Shown piece by piece: positions 7,055 through 13,283 of a stretch of 14,556 nucleotides of DNA. Every line of letters begins with the position of its first letter. Positions within the stretch are counted from its first letter, which is position 1. The notes under the pieces are model-generated. The model searched no databases and was not told the DNA's origin. It saw nothing but the letters and a program-made list of their open reading frames with translations. Source of the stretch: Collinsella sp. (GTDB lineage Bacteria > Actinomycetota > Coriobacteriia > Coriobacteriales > Coriobacteriaceae). Location of the stretch: NCBI GenBank assembly GCA_019413955.1, contig DXMX01000049.1:1-14556 (forward strand), read 5' to 3'. Position numbers and translations under genes: made by a program.

Positions 7055-7897
7055 CTAACCCAGCAGCTTATCCAGCGCCACTGCAATACCGTCTTCGTTG
7101 TTATTGGCGGTTACCATCTGGGCAACTGCCTTAACCTCATCGACGGCGTTGCCCATGGCAACACCGGTGCCGGCCCACTCAATCATGGACTTGTCGTTCT
7201 GGCCGTCGCCAAACGAGACGACCTCGCTGGCATCGATACCGAGCTTGGGCAGGGCACCCTCGAGCGCACGGGCTTTGTCGATACCGGGCGCCGTGTACTC
7301 AAAGTACCAGTCGGCCGTAAACATGCCCGAAAGCGTCTGGGTAAAGGGCGCATACATCTCCTCGTAATGCGCCTGCAGGTAGGTCGGATCACCCGCCGTC
7401 AGCAGCTTGTCCACGGGATAAGTGTCCACGACCTCATGCAAGCTCTCGACCTCGCGAATCTTAAGATCGCACGCATCGCGCTCATACTTGACGATATTCT
7501 TCTGCAAGCCGTCAGGCAGCGTGATCATGCAATGGTACGAGTCCTCGACGTGCAAATCGCGACCGAGCGAAATCATAGGGATCACGTCGAAATTGCGCAG
7601 ATGATCAATCAGACGGTGCAGCTCGTCAGCCGGCATGGCCTGGTCAAAAAGGACCTCATCGGTCTGAGCGTCGACCACATGCGCGCCATTAAAGGCAACT
7701 AGCAGACCGTCATGGTTTTGAAGGTCGAGCTCCTGCGCCAAGGCGTGCAACCCCCATGCGGGACGGCCCGAAGCCAAGATGAGCTTAATGCCCGACTCCT
7801 GCGTCGCGAGCAGCTTCTCGCGCGTACGCGGGCTGATGACCTTTTGATCGTTGGTGAGCGTACCGTCGATATCCATTGCGATGGCTTTGATTGCCAT
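7055..7897 (-). CDS. Cof-type HAD-IIB family hydrolase
   Basis: The 280-residue protein belongs to the Cof/YidA group of HAD phosphatases, which act on sugar phosphates, flavin or pyridoxal phosphates in the cytoplasm. Motif I is MDIDGTLT with D9 and D11; motif II is LASGRP with S43; motif III is K208 in GIDKARALE; motif IV is SFGDGQND with D231 and D235, followed by the family's VAMGNAVDEVKAVA stretch. The large type IIB alpha/beta cap lies between motifs II and III. The ATG at 7897 follows GGGAGG with five-base spacing; an upstream frame from 8065 has atypical composition and no ribosome site. It is a single-gene unit with a terminator downstream. The substrate is unknown, as for most Cof proteins. 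Confidence 0.9.
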   Translation of the reverse strand: MAIKAIAMDIDGTLTNDQKVISPRTREKLLATQESGIKLILASGRPAWGLHALAQELDLQNHDGLLVAFNGAHVVDAQTDEVLFDQAMPADELHRLIDHLRNFDVIPMISLGRDLHVEDSYHCMITLPDGLQKNIVKYERDACDLKIREVESLHEVVDTYPVDKLLTAGDPTYLQAHYEEMYAPFTQTLSGMFTADWYFEYTAPGIDKARALEGALPKLGIDASEVVSFGDGQNDKSMIEWAGTGVAMGNAVDEVKAVAQMVTANNNEDGIAVALDKLLG

Positions 7898-8005
7898 ATA
7901 TGCCTCCCTGTCATTGAACAACCTTGTCTGAGCCATCATACAGAACACCCACGGCGGCGCTGTTTGCAACGGGAAAAATGTCATATTGTCCCAAACATGA
8001 ACGGC

Positions 8006-8039
8006 GCGCCTTCGACGATTGCGATGCCCGTCGAGGCGC
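8006..8039. other. Unassigned GC-rich hairpin between pgi and the Cof gene
   Basis: Arms GCGCCTTCGACG and CGTCGAGGCGC pair with one bulged base around an 11-base loop. The hairpin lies in the 236-base gap between the pgi stop and the Cof start, about 110 bases upstream of that start on its coding strand. It could be a 5' leader structure or a small RNA element. No gene was found in the gap apart from this and the pgi terminator. Confidence 0.35.
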
Positions 8040-8070
8040 CTCCCGATACATTCCATCCTATCCAAATAGC

Positions 8071-8104
8071 AAGGGGCCCGTATCCCAACGGATACGGGCC
8101 CCTT
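8071..8104 (-). terminator. Strong hairpin terminator after pgi
   Basis: A perfect 15-base-pair stem (AAGGGGCCCGTATCC paired with its complement) closes on a 4-base loop, CAAC. It begins about 30 bases after the pgi stop. The minus-strand tail after the stem is not a clean U run, so function rests mainly on the exceptional stem. Confidence 0.75.
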
Positions 8105-8133
8105 TCAGCCATAAGCCAACTCAGCCGTAAAGA

Positions 8134-9828
8134 CTACTTGCGATGAGCGCGATAGAACTCGATGAGCGCCTGGGTCGAAGCGTCCTGCTCGGCCTTGGCG
8201 GCGTCGTCGTGGAAGGCCGGGGTGATCTGCTTGGCAAGCTGCTTGCCCAGCTCGACGCCCCACTGGTCGTAGGAGTCGATGCCCCAGACCGTGCCCTCGA
8301 CAAACGTGATGTGCTCGTACAGGGCGATGAGCTCGCCGAGTGCGAACGGGGTCAGCGTGTCGCCGAAGATCGAGGTCGTCGGACGGTTGCCCTCAAAGCA
8401 GCGGGCCGGGACGATCTGCTCGGGCGTGCCCTCGGCACGAACCTCGTCGGCCGTCTTACCAAAGGCGAGCGCCTTGGTCTGGGCCAGGAAGTTGCCCAGG
8501 AACAGCTCGTGGACGTCCTGGCCGCTGTCGGTTGCGGGGTTGGCAGTGTTGGCGAAAGCGATAAAGTCGGCCGGGACCACCACGGTGCCCTGGTGCAGCA
8601 GCTGGTAGAAGGCGTGCTGACCGTTGGTACCGGGCTCGCCCCAGAAGATCTCACCGGTATCGGAGGTCACAGCGCTGCCGTCCCAGCGGACGTGCTTGCC
8701 GTTGGACTCCATGGTGAGCTGTTGCAGGTAGGCCGGGAAGCGGTGCAGATACTGGCAGTACGGCAGCACGGCGTGGCTCTTGGAACCGAAGAAGTTGACG
8801 TACCAGACATTGAGCAGGCCCATCAGCGCGACGGCGTTGTTCTCGAGCGGGGTGTTGCAGAAGTACTCGTCGATGGCGCGGAAGCCCTCGAGGAACTGCT
8901 GGAAGCGCTCGGGGCCGAGCACGACGATCAGCGACAGGCCCACGGCGGAGTCGACAGAGTAGCGGCCGCCGACCCAGTTCCAGAAACCAAAAGCGTTGGC
9001 GGGGTCGATGCCGAAGGCCTCGACCTTCTCGAGTGCGGTGGAAACGGCGACAAAGTGCTTGGCCACGGCCTCGGCGTTCTGCTCATCGGAGCCGTCGATG
9101 GCACCCTGAGCCTTGAGCTGCTCGAGCATCCAGGTCTTGACCTCACGAGCGTTGGTGAGGGTCTCGAGCGTGGTGAAAGTCTTGGAGACGATAATCACGA
9201 GCGTGGTCTCGGGATCGAGGCCCTTGAGCTTCTCTGCCTGATCGTTGGGGTCGATGTTGGAGATGTAGCGGCAGTCAATACCGGCGTCGGCGTAGGGACG
9301 CAGGGCCTCGTAGGCCATGACCGGGCCCAGATCGGAGCCGCCGATGCCGATGGACACCAGGTGCTCGATCTTTTTGCCGGTAACACCCTTCCACTCACCG
9401 GAGCGCACGCGCTCGGCGAAGGCATACATGCGGTCGAGAACCTCGTGCACGTCGGCGACGACGTCCTGGCCGTCGACGATGAGCTGGCCCTTCTCGCTTG
9501 CCGGGCGGCGCAGCGCGGTGTGCAGGACGGCGCGGTCCTCGGTGGTGTTGATGTGCTCGCCGGAGAACATGGCGTCGCGGCGCTCCTCGAGCTTCACCTC
9601 GCGGGCAAGATCGCACAGCAGCTTGACGGTCTCATCAGTCACCAGGTTCTTGGACAGGTCGAAGTGCAGGTCACCGGCGTCAAAGCTCAGCTTGTTCACG
9701 CGCTCGGCATCGGCGGCGAACCAGGCCTTGAGGTCGATACCCTCGGCCTCGAGCTTCTCCTGATGGGCCTCGAGCGCCTTCCAAGCGGCAGTCGACGTAG
9801 CATCGATAGGTGCGGCAACAGTTGCCAT
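8134..9828 (-). CDS. pgi: Glucose-6-phosphate isomerase
   Basis: The 564-residue enzyme interconverts glucose 6-phosphate and fructose 6-phosphate in glycolysis. Both family signatures are present: NWVGGRYSVDSAVGLS at about 284-299, and GTVWGIDSYDQWGVELGK at about 512-529. Catalytic residues expected from the rabbit and E. coli enzymes are visible as E374 (TMESNGK), H405 (NGQHAFYQ) and K529 (VELGK). The SIS phosphate-binding region is SIGIGGSDLGP near 159-169, followed by SKTFTTLET. The length is close to the usual 550. The ATG at 9828 follows GAGGAGG with five-base spacing; nine extra upstream residues in frame lack support. It is a single-gene unit with a hairpin in its leader and a terminator after it. 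It would channel glucose 6-phosphate, the expected product of the nearby Amadori deglycase, into glycolysis. Confidence 0.97.
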   Translation of the reverse strand: MATVAAPIDATSTAAWKALEAHQEKLEAEGIDLKAWFAADAERVNKLSFDAGDLHFDLSKNLVTDETVKLLCDLAREVKLEERRDAMFSGEHINTTEDRAVLHTALRRPASEKGQLIVDGQDVVADVHEVLDRMYAFAERVRSGEWKGVTGKKIEHLVSIGIGGSDLGPVMAYEALRPYADAGIDCRYISNIDPNDQAEKLKGLDPETTLVIIVSKTFTTLETLTNAREVKTWMLEQLKAQGAIDGSDEQNAEAVAKHFVAVSTALEKVEAFGIDPANAFGFWNWVGGRYSVDSAVGLSLIVVLGPERFQQFLEGFRAIDEYFCNTPLENNAVALMGLLNVWYVNFFGSKSHAVLPYCQYLHRFPAYLQQLTMESNGKHVRWDGSAVTSDTGEIFWGEPGTNGQHAFYQLLHQGTVVVPADFIAFANTANPATDSGQDVHELFLGNFLAQTKALAFGKTADEVRAEGTPEQIVPARCFEGNRPTTSIFGDTLTPFALGELIALYEHITFVEGTVWGIDSYDQWGVELGKQLAKQITPAFHDDAAKAEQDASTQALIEFYRAHRK

Positions 9829-9846
9829 AGAGTCCTCCTCAGCATA

Positions 9847-9870
9847 CGGGCGCACGCCTCCATGCGCCCG
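9847..9870 (-). other. Hairpin in the pgi 5' leader
   Basis: A perfect 8-base-pair stem (CGGGCGCA/TGCGCCCG) has an 8-base loop and ends only about seven bases upstream of the pgi GAGGAGG ribosome binding site. It could modulate ribosome access or stabilise the mRNA. A promoter further upstream is not clear; TAGAAT at 9893-9888 on the minus strand is a possible -10 without a good -35. Confidence 0.4.
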
Positions 9871-9951
9871 GACATTCAGATGCCACTATTCTAGCGCAGG
9901 TCAAGACTATAATCAGCGAGCGTTGCCAATCGGCCCCCAAACGGCAACCGA

Positions 9952-10026
9952 CCAAAAAGGGACAGGTTTAATTTGGCAGGTCAAACGCTTTACCAATCAA
10001 AAATAACCTATCCCTTTATGCCAAAT
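9952..10026. repeat. REP-like repeat, left copy, with two interleaved inverted repeats
   Basis: The first 18 bases (CCAAAAAGGGACAGGTTT, 9952-9969) recur with one difference at 10686-10703. Inside the element AAAGGGACAGGTT (9956-9968) can pair with AACCTATCCCTTT (10005-10017) over 13 positions, one of them G-U, and ATTTGGCA (9971-9978) can pair with TGCCAAAT (10019-10026) over 8. The arms are ordered A-B-A'-B', which is a pseudoknot order rather than nested. It lies directly downstream of the ORF ending at 10028 and could also act as its terminator. Confidence 0.55.
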
Positions 10027-10027
10027 A

Positions 10028-10552
10028 TTAGGCCGCAGCGCAGACGCTACCGAGCAACTCACGCAGAGGAGACCCGATGCCCTCCAGCAGTTCGGGCGCG
10101 ATGATGGCAAAAACGGGAACCTCGCCGGCCCCCACGACGGCAGGCACCTTGCCCTCCGAGACGATACATCCATAAGGGACAAAACCGTCTTCGCCGACAT
10201 CGAGCGCCGCCATGCGACGGGCGAGCTCGCGCGCAAAGCCGGCAGTATCGGCATCGCCAATCGCCAAGACAAAGTCCACGCCTTCGTCGGTCGCCAGGGC
10301 CACGGCTTCGTCGATCAGCTCGTCTCCTCCGTCGCCTTCAACCGAGCCGCAGCGGAAAAGCACGCGCTCGAGCAGGGCGCGATCAACCGAGCCCAGCGCC
10401 GCCGAAACGAGCTCATCACGCGTGTGCTTGTCGCCTCCCAGCACGACCAGTGCCTTGGTGCCGCCATAGTGGGCAACCAATCGCCCGCACCAGCGAGCCA
10501 CATCCCCATCCGCAACCAAGCGCGTCGGCATACCAAACCCATAGTTGACCAT
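10028..10552 (-). CDS. Orphan hypothetical protein, resembles N-terminal half of iron-containing alcohol dehydrogenase
   Basis: The 174-residue ORF is not confidently recognised. The beginning (NYGFGMPTRLVADGDV), the LVVLGGDKH strand and the GVDFVLAIGDADTAGFARELARRMA segment follow the layout of the NAD-binding domain of iron-containing alcohol dehydrogenases. The usual GGGS-type loop is changed to GDAD at about 99-102. The metal-binding C-terminal domain is absent; full-length relatives have about 380 residues. It may be a decayed fragment or a stand-alone domain. The ATG at 10552 is chosen because GGGG lies just upstream and the extra 17 residues from an ATG at 10603 use codons rare here (AGG, CTA, ATA). 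Codon composition after 10552 looks coding. It is bracketed by two REP-like repeats and has no operon partner. Confidence 0.6.
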   Translation of the reverse strand: MVNYGFGMPTRLVADGDVARWCGRLVAHYGGTKALVVLGGDKHTRDELVSAALGSVDRALLERVLFRCGSVEGDGGDELIDEAVALATDEGVDFVLAIGDADTAGFARELARRMAALDVGEDGFVPYGCIVSEGKVPAVVGAGEVPVFAIIAPELLEGIGSPLRELLGSVCAAA

Positions 10553-10680
10553 TATCCCCACAACCCTTCCGTGCTTTATGGTGGTATCAATCGTTAGCCT
10601 CATGCTACGAAGCGAGCTTTTCCGAGCTGTTACGCACTCTTTAGGGCTGCGTTAAAAACCCGATGCAGCCGCACGACCAT

Positions 10681-10703
10681 ACCTGCCAAAAAGGGGCAGG
10701 TTT
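10681..10703. repeat. REP-like repeat, right copy, forming a short hairpin
   Basis: CCAAAAAGGGGCAGGTTT (10686-10703) matches the left copy at 17 of 18 positions in the same orientation. Here ACCTGCC (10681-10687) and GGCAGGT (10695-10701) form a perfect 7-base-pair stem with a 7-base loop. The repeat runs directly into the -35 element of the polymerase promoter. Confidence 0.55.
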
Positions 10704-10731
10704 TGACGGTGTCCGGTCGAGCAGGTATTAT
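10703..10731 (+). promoter_or_regulatory. Sigma70-type promoter of the Y-family polymerase operon
   Basis: TTGACG (10703-10708) and TATTAT (10726-10731) each match the consensus at five of six positions and are exactly 17 bases apart. Two LexA-like boxes follow directly, and the polymerase start codon is 45 bases downstream of the -10. This is the best promoter match noted in the window. Confidence 0.75.
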
Positions 10732-10762
10732 CGAACAGGTATTCGATAAGAACATGTGTTTG
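10732..10762 (+). promoter_or_regulatory. Tandem LexA (SOS) boxes
   Basis: Box 1 is CGAACAGGTATTCG (10732-10745) and box 2 is AGAACATGTGTTTG (10749-10762). The LexA/DinR consensus of Gram-positive bacteria is CGAAC-R-N-R-Y-GTTY. Box 1 departs only at the G of the right half, and box 2 only at the first C. Box 1 is embedded in a perfect TATCGAA/TTCGATA palindrome. The centres are 17 bases apart. Box 1 abuts the -10 and covers the likely start of transcription, and box 2 ends just before the ribosome binding site, which is ideal for SOS repression. Confidence 0.75.
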
Positions 10763-10775
10763 ATGGGAGGCTCGG

Positions 10776-12281
10776 ATGGAGCACGAGCAGCACACCTACA
10801 TCTGCATCGACCTCAAGACGTTTTATGCCAGCGTCGAGTGCGTCGATCGTGGGCTCGATCCGCTCACCACCAACCTGGTCGTTGCCGACGAATCGCGCGG
10901 ACGCACGACCATCTGTCTCGCTATCACGCAGACCATGAAGGACCTCGGGATACACAACCGCTGCCGTCTATTCGAGATTCCCGACGGCATCGACTACATC
11001 AAAGCAGTGCCGCGCATGCAACACTACATGGAGGTGTCGGCGCAAATCTACGGCGTCTATCTGGAATACGTCAGCCCCCAGGACGTGCACGTCTACTCCA
11101 TCGATGAGTGCTTTATCGACGTGACGCCCTATCTGGACCTCTATCACACAGATGCGGAAGGGCTCGCCTGCACGCTGCGCGACGAGGTCTTGGCGCGCAC
11201 CGGCATCACGGCGACGGTCGGTATCGGCCCCAACCTATTCCAGGCCAAGGTGGCGCTCGACATCACCGCCAAGCACGTAGCCAGCCGCATTGGCGTACTC
11301 GACGACGAGATCTTTCGCAAGGAGATCTGGCCCCATCGCCCCATCACCGACATCTGGGGCATCGGCCCCGGCGTGGCGGCCCGTCTCGAGAAATACGGCG
11401 TCTACGACCTGATGGGCGTCGCCGCACTCGACGAGAACCTGCTCTACGACGAACTCGGCGTCAACGCCGAATATCTCATCGACCACGCCTTCGGGCGCGA
11501 GCCGACAACCATCGCCGATATCCAAGCCTATCGCCCGCAGGCAATCTCAACCACCACAGGACAGGTGCTCTCGAAGGGCTATGCCTACGAGCAGGCCTAC
11601 ACCGTCTTGCGCGAAATGGTCGACAACGCCGTGTTGGATCTAGTCGATAAGCACGTGGTCTGCGACAGCATCTCGCTCTTTGTGGGCTACGCGAGCGAAC
11701 GCGCCGACATACGCCGGCTCAACGCCAGCGGCACGGCGCAGTATATAGACGGCTGCGGACACTTGCGCTCGAGCACCTCGGGCATCGAGCCCGCAGCGAC
11801 CGACGGCCCCGAGCTCGCGCCCCGTGCTCCCAAGCCCGTCCAGCGCGATGACGAAAGGCGTCGCCTGGTGCGCGAAGCGCAGGCAATCGATGGCATCTTT
11901 GTGGGAGAGCATGGCGGCAAACCGCGCGGTGGCTATGCCGCACTCTTTGCGCACTCTAACGCCTCGCGAAAGCTGCCCGAGCGCACCAATTCGTTTAAGA
12001 AGATCATAGGCTATTTCGATGAGCTCTGGGCGCAGACTGTCGATCCCAAACGACCGGTCAAGCGCATCAACCTGGGATTTGGCAACCTCATGCCCGAGGA
12101 ATTTGCCACCATCGATCTGTTCAGCGATATCGAGGCCGATGAGCGCGAACGCGACCTGGCGCGCGCCGTCCTGGCCGTGAAAGGCAAGTACGGCAAGAAC
12201 GCGCTCGTCAAGGGATTAAGCTTTACCGCCGGCGCCACCGCGCGCGAACGCAACGAACAAGTTGGAGGACACCGTGCCTAA
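10776..12281 (+). CDS. Y-family DNA polymerase, UvrX/UmuC-like, SOS-regulated
   Basis: The 501-residue protein is a translesion polymerase that copies damaged DNA. Seen: YICIDLKTFYASVEC with metal ligand D12 and steric-gate region F16-Y17; the catalytic YSIDECFIDVT with D110 and E111; a helix-hairpin-helix GIGPGVAARLEKYGV at 195-209; and a little-finger region from about 255. The last 40 residues (KYGKNALVKG, then GATARERNEQVGGHRA) are typical of the UvrX/YqjW branch. TIDLFSD at 445-451 resembles a degenerate beta-clamp motif. The protein is about 80 residues longer than the usual 415-420. The excess lies around 308-400, is rich in Ala, Pro, Arg and Gly, and interrupts the little finger. The ATG at 10776 follows GGGAGG with five-base spacing. 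The gene overlaps a YolD-like gene, the family's usual partner, and lies under two LexA boxes. Confidence 0.92.
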   Translation: MEHEQHTYICIDLKTFYASVECVDRGLDPLTTNLVVADESRGRTTICLAITQTMKDLGIHNRCRLFEIPDGIDYIKAVPRMQHYMEVSAQIYGVYLEYVSPQDVHVYSIDECFIDVTPYLDLYHTDAEGLACTLRDEVLARTGITATVGIGPNLFQAKVALDITAKHVASRIGVLDDEIFRKEIWPHRPITDIWGIGPGVAARLEKYGVYDLMGVAALDENLLYDELGVNAEYLIDHAFGREPTTIADIQAYRPQAISTTTGQVLSKGYAYEQAYTVLREMVDNAVLDLVDKHVVCDSISLFVGYASERADIRRLNASGTAQYIDGCGHLRSSTSGIEPAATDGPELAPRAPKPVQRDDERRRLVREAQAIDGIFVGEHGGKPRGGYAALFAHSNASRKLPERTNSFKKIIGYFDELWAQTVDPKRPVKRINLGFGNLMPEEFATIDLFSDIEADERERDLARAVLAVKGKYGKNALVKGLSFTAGATARERNEQVGGHRA

Positions 12282-12699
12282 ACCCAAACAACAGCCCGTG
12301 CGCCCGCCGACCGCCTTCGAGCGCCTGGCGGACCCCGAGGGCAGACGCCGCGCCGCCGACCCCAACCTCACTGCCAACGGTGCCGTGCGCGCCAACCGCG
12401 CCGCACAGTTTATGCCCTTTGCCGCCCTCACGGGATACTACGAACTCGTGCGCAAGCAGGAAATCACCGTCGAGTCAAAACGTGAGCTCACGGAAGAAAA
12501 AGCCCTCGTACTTTCTAAAAAGCTCGAGGGTCTCAAACGTGGCGACTTGGTTCGTGTCACCTATTACGATACATACGGCTATCGCAGCCGCACCGGCATC
12601 CTCGACGAGGCGCTCCCCGCCTTCAAGCTCCTCAAGCTCCGAGACATCGCCATCGACTTCGACGACATCCAAGACATCGAACTGCGCGGACGAGCCTAG
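12274..12699 (+). CDS. YolD-like protein, partner of the Y-family polymerase
   Basis: The 141-residue protein has a disordered, Pro/Arg-rich N-terminal third. A YolD-like core follows, with NRAAQFMPFAALTGYYELVRKQE, a Glu/Lys-rich helix, then a beta-rich end (GDLVRVTYYDTYGYRSRTGIL, DIAIDFDDIQDIEL in outline). YolD-like proteins commonly follow UvrX-type polymerases and have been proposed as functional counterparts of UmuD; no protease serine/lysine pair of the UmuD type is evident here. The start is GTG at 12274, five bases after GGAGG and eight bases inside the end of the polymerase gene, so translation is coupled and the pair shares SOS control. An in-frame TTG at 12262 overlaps the ribosome site and is rejected. 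No terminator is obvious in the 26 bases before the convergent gene's end. Confidence 0.85.
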   Translation: MPKPKQQPVRPPTAFERLADPEGRRRAADPNLTANGAVRANRAAQFMPFAALTGYYELVRKQEITVESKRELTEEKALVLSKKLEGLKRGDLVRVTYYDTYGYRSRTGILDEALPAFKLLKLRDIAIDFDDIQDIELRGRA

Positions 12700-12725
12700 C
12701 CAAGGAAGCGCATCCAGGGCGGCGC

Positions 12726-13109
12726 TTACAGCGTCATGACGTAGTAGCCCGCGTCTTTCACGGCCGTCTCGAGGACACCACGATCAACCGGCTGCTTAGA
12801 GCGCACGCGTGCCGTGTGGTCCGCATACGTCACCGTTGCCCACACGCCATCCAGCGCATTGAGGGCATTGGCTACGTTCTGAGCGCAGCCGTCACAGCTC
12901 ATGCCGCCGATGAGCAGCTCATCGCTATAGGGATAGTGTGACGCATCGGTATCCACCACAACAACCTTTTTGGCCTTCTTGCCGCTCGTACCATCGCTGC
13001 AGCAACTCTTCCCGTGTGTCGAAGCGGCAATGCGACGCAGTCCAAAAAACATGCCGACGGCAATGACGGCCAGCACGATGAGATTCGCAGGGTTGAGCAA
13101 GTCACTCAT
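12726..13109 (-). CDS. Membrane-anchored heavy-metal-associated (HMA) domain protein, probable copper binding
   Basis: The 127-residue protein has one N-terminal transmembrane helix at about 8-24, a short linker with a CC pair at 36-37 and a basic GKKAKK stretch. The HMA domain spans about 63-127, with the metal-binding motif GMSCDGC (C72 and C75) and a Tyr in the AGYYV loop. HMA domains of this type bind Cu(I) as chaperones or parts of efflux ATPases. A single-helix, single-HMA protein would hold copper at the membrane. The side on which the domain lies is not certain; the basic residues after the helix suggest an N-out, cytoplasmic C-terminus. The ATG at 13109 follows AGGGGAG. A CsoR-like palindrome lies 30 bases upstream, in keeping with copper control. 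No copper ATPase is in the window. Confidence 0.85.
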   Translation of the reverse strand: MSDLLNPANLIVLAVIAVGMFFGLRRIAASTHGKSCCSDGTSGKKAKKVVVVDTDASHYPYSDELLIGGMSCDGCAQNVANALNALDGVWATVTYADHTARVRSKQPVDRGVLETAVKDAGYYVMTL

Positions 13110-13139
13110 GCGCTCCCCTTTCAAGTAGCACTATCTAGA

Positions 13140-13154
13140 TACCCCCATGGGGTG
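13140..13154 (-). promoter_or_regulatory. CsoR-like copper operator upstream of the HMA gene
   Basis: TACCCCCATGGGGTG contains the perfect palindrome CCCCATGGGG, and another C tract follows at 13155-13159. CsoR-family repressors bind G-tract palindromes of the form TACCC...GGGTA. The position, 30-45 bases upstream of the start of a Cys-X2-Cys metal-binding protein, supports a copper-responsive site. No clear -10/-35 pair was fixed for this gene. Confidence 0.45.
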
Positions 13155-13217
13155 CCCCCATCTTAACCCAAAATCATGTCTGTTCGGTCAATTAGTTTCC
13201 CTCTTCAAACTTTTTTG

Positions 13218-13245
13218 TTGACCATAGCTTACTTTCGTGTATAAG
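13218..13245 (+). promoter_or_regulatory. Predicted promoter of the DUF3793-flavodoxin operon
   Basis: TTGACC (13218-13223) and TATAAG (13240-13245) are separated by 16 bases, each matching consensus at five of six positions. They lie 38 bases upstream of the GTG start in an AT-rich stretch. A CCTAGGCTAAC-containing sequence (13250-13260) immediately follows the -10. Confidence 0.6.
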
Positions 13246-13283
13246 TTTTCCTAGGCTAACAGTTTAGATCCGTAAGGAGCGCC

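Noticed and set aside
7898..8065. N-terminal extension of the Cof-type HAD gene
   Set aside because: The 56 extra residues are unlike the family start, lack a ribosome site and are preceded by no family motif, whereas the ATG at 7897 has a near-perfect GGGAGG and begins just before motif I.
8143..9894. 583-residue open frame on the plus strand opposite pgi
   Set aside because: It is a mirror of the strongly biased GC-rich codons of pgi. Its translation is repetitive Gly/Val/Leu with no family motif and no convincing ribosome site.
9888..9915. Possible pgi promoter: TAGAAT with a nearby TTGACC on the minus strand
   Set aside because: The two elements are only five bases apart, so they cannot work as a -35/-10 pair; at normal spacing there is no good -35.
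13165..13205. TTGACC with TAAGAT as a promoter for the HMA gene on the minus strand
   Set aside because: The spacing is 20 bases and the interval holds no MerR-type palindrome that would make such spacing workable.
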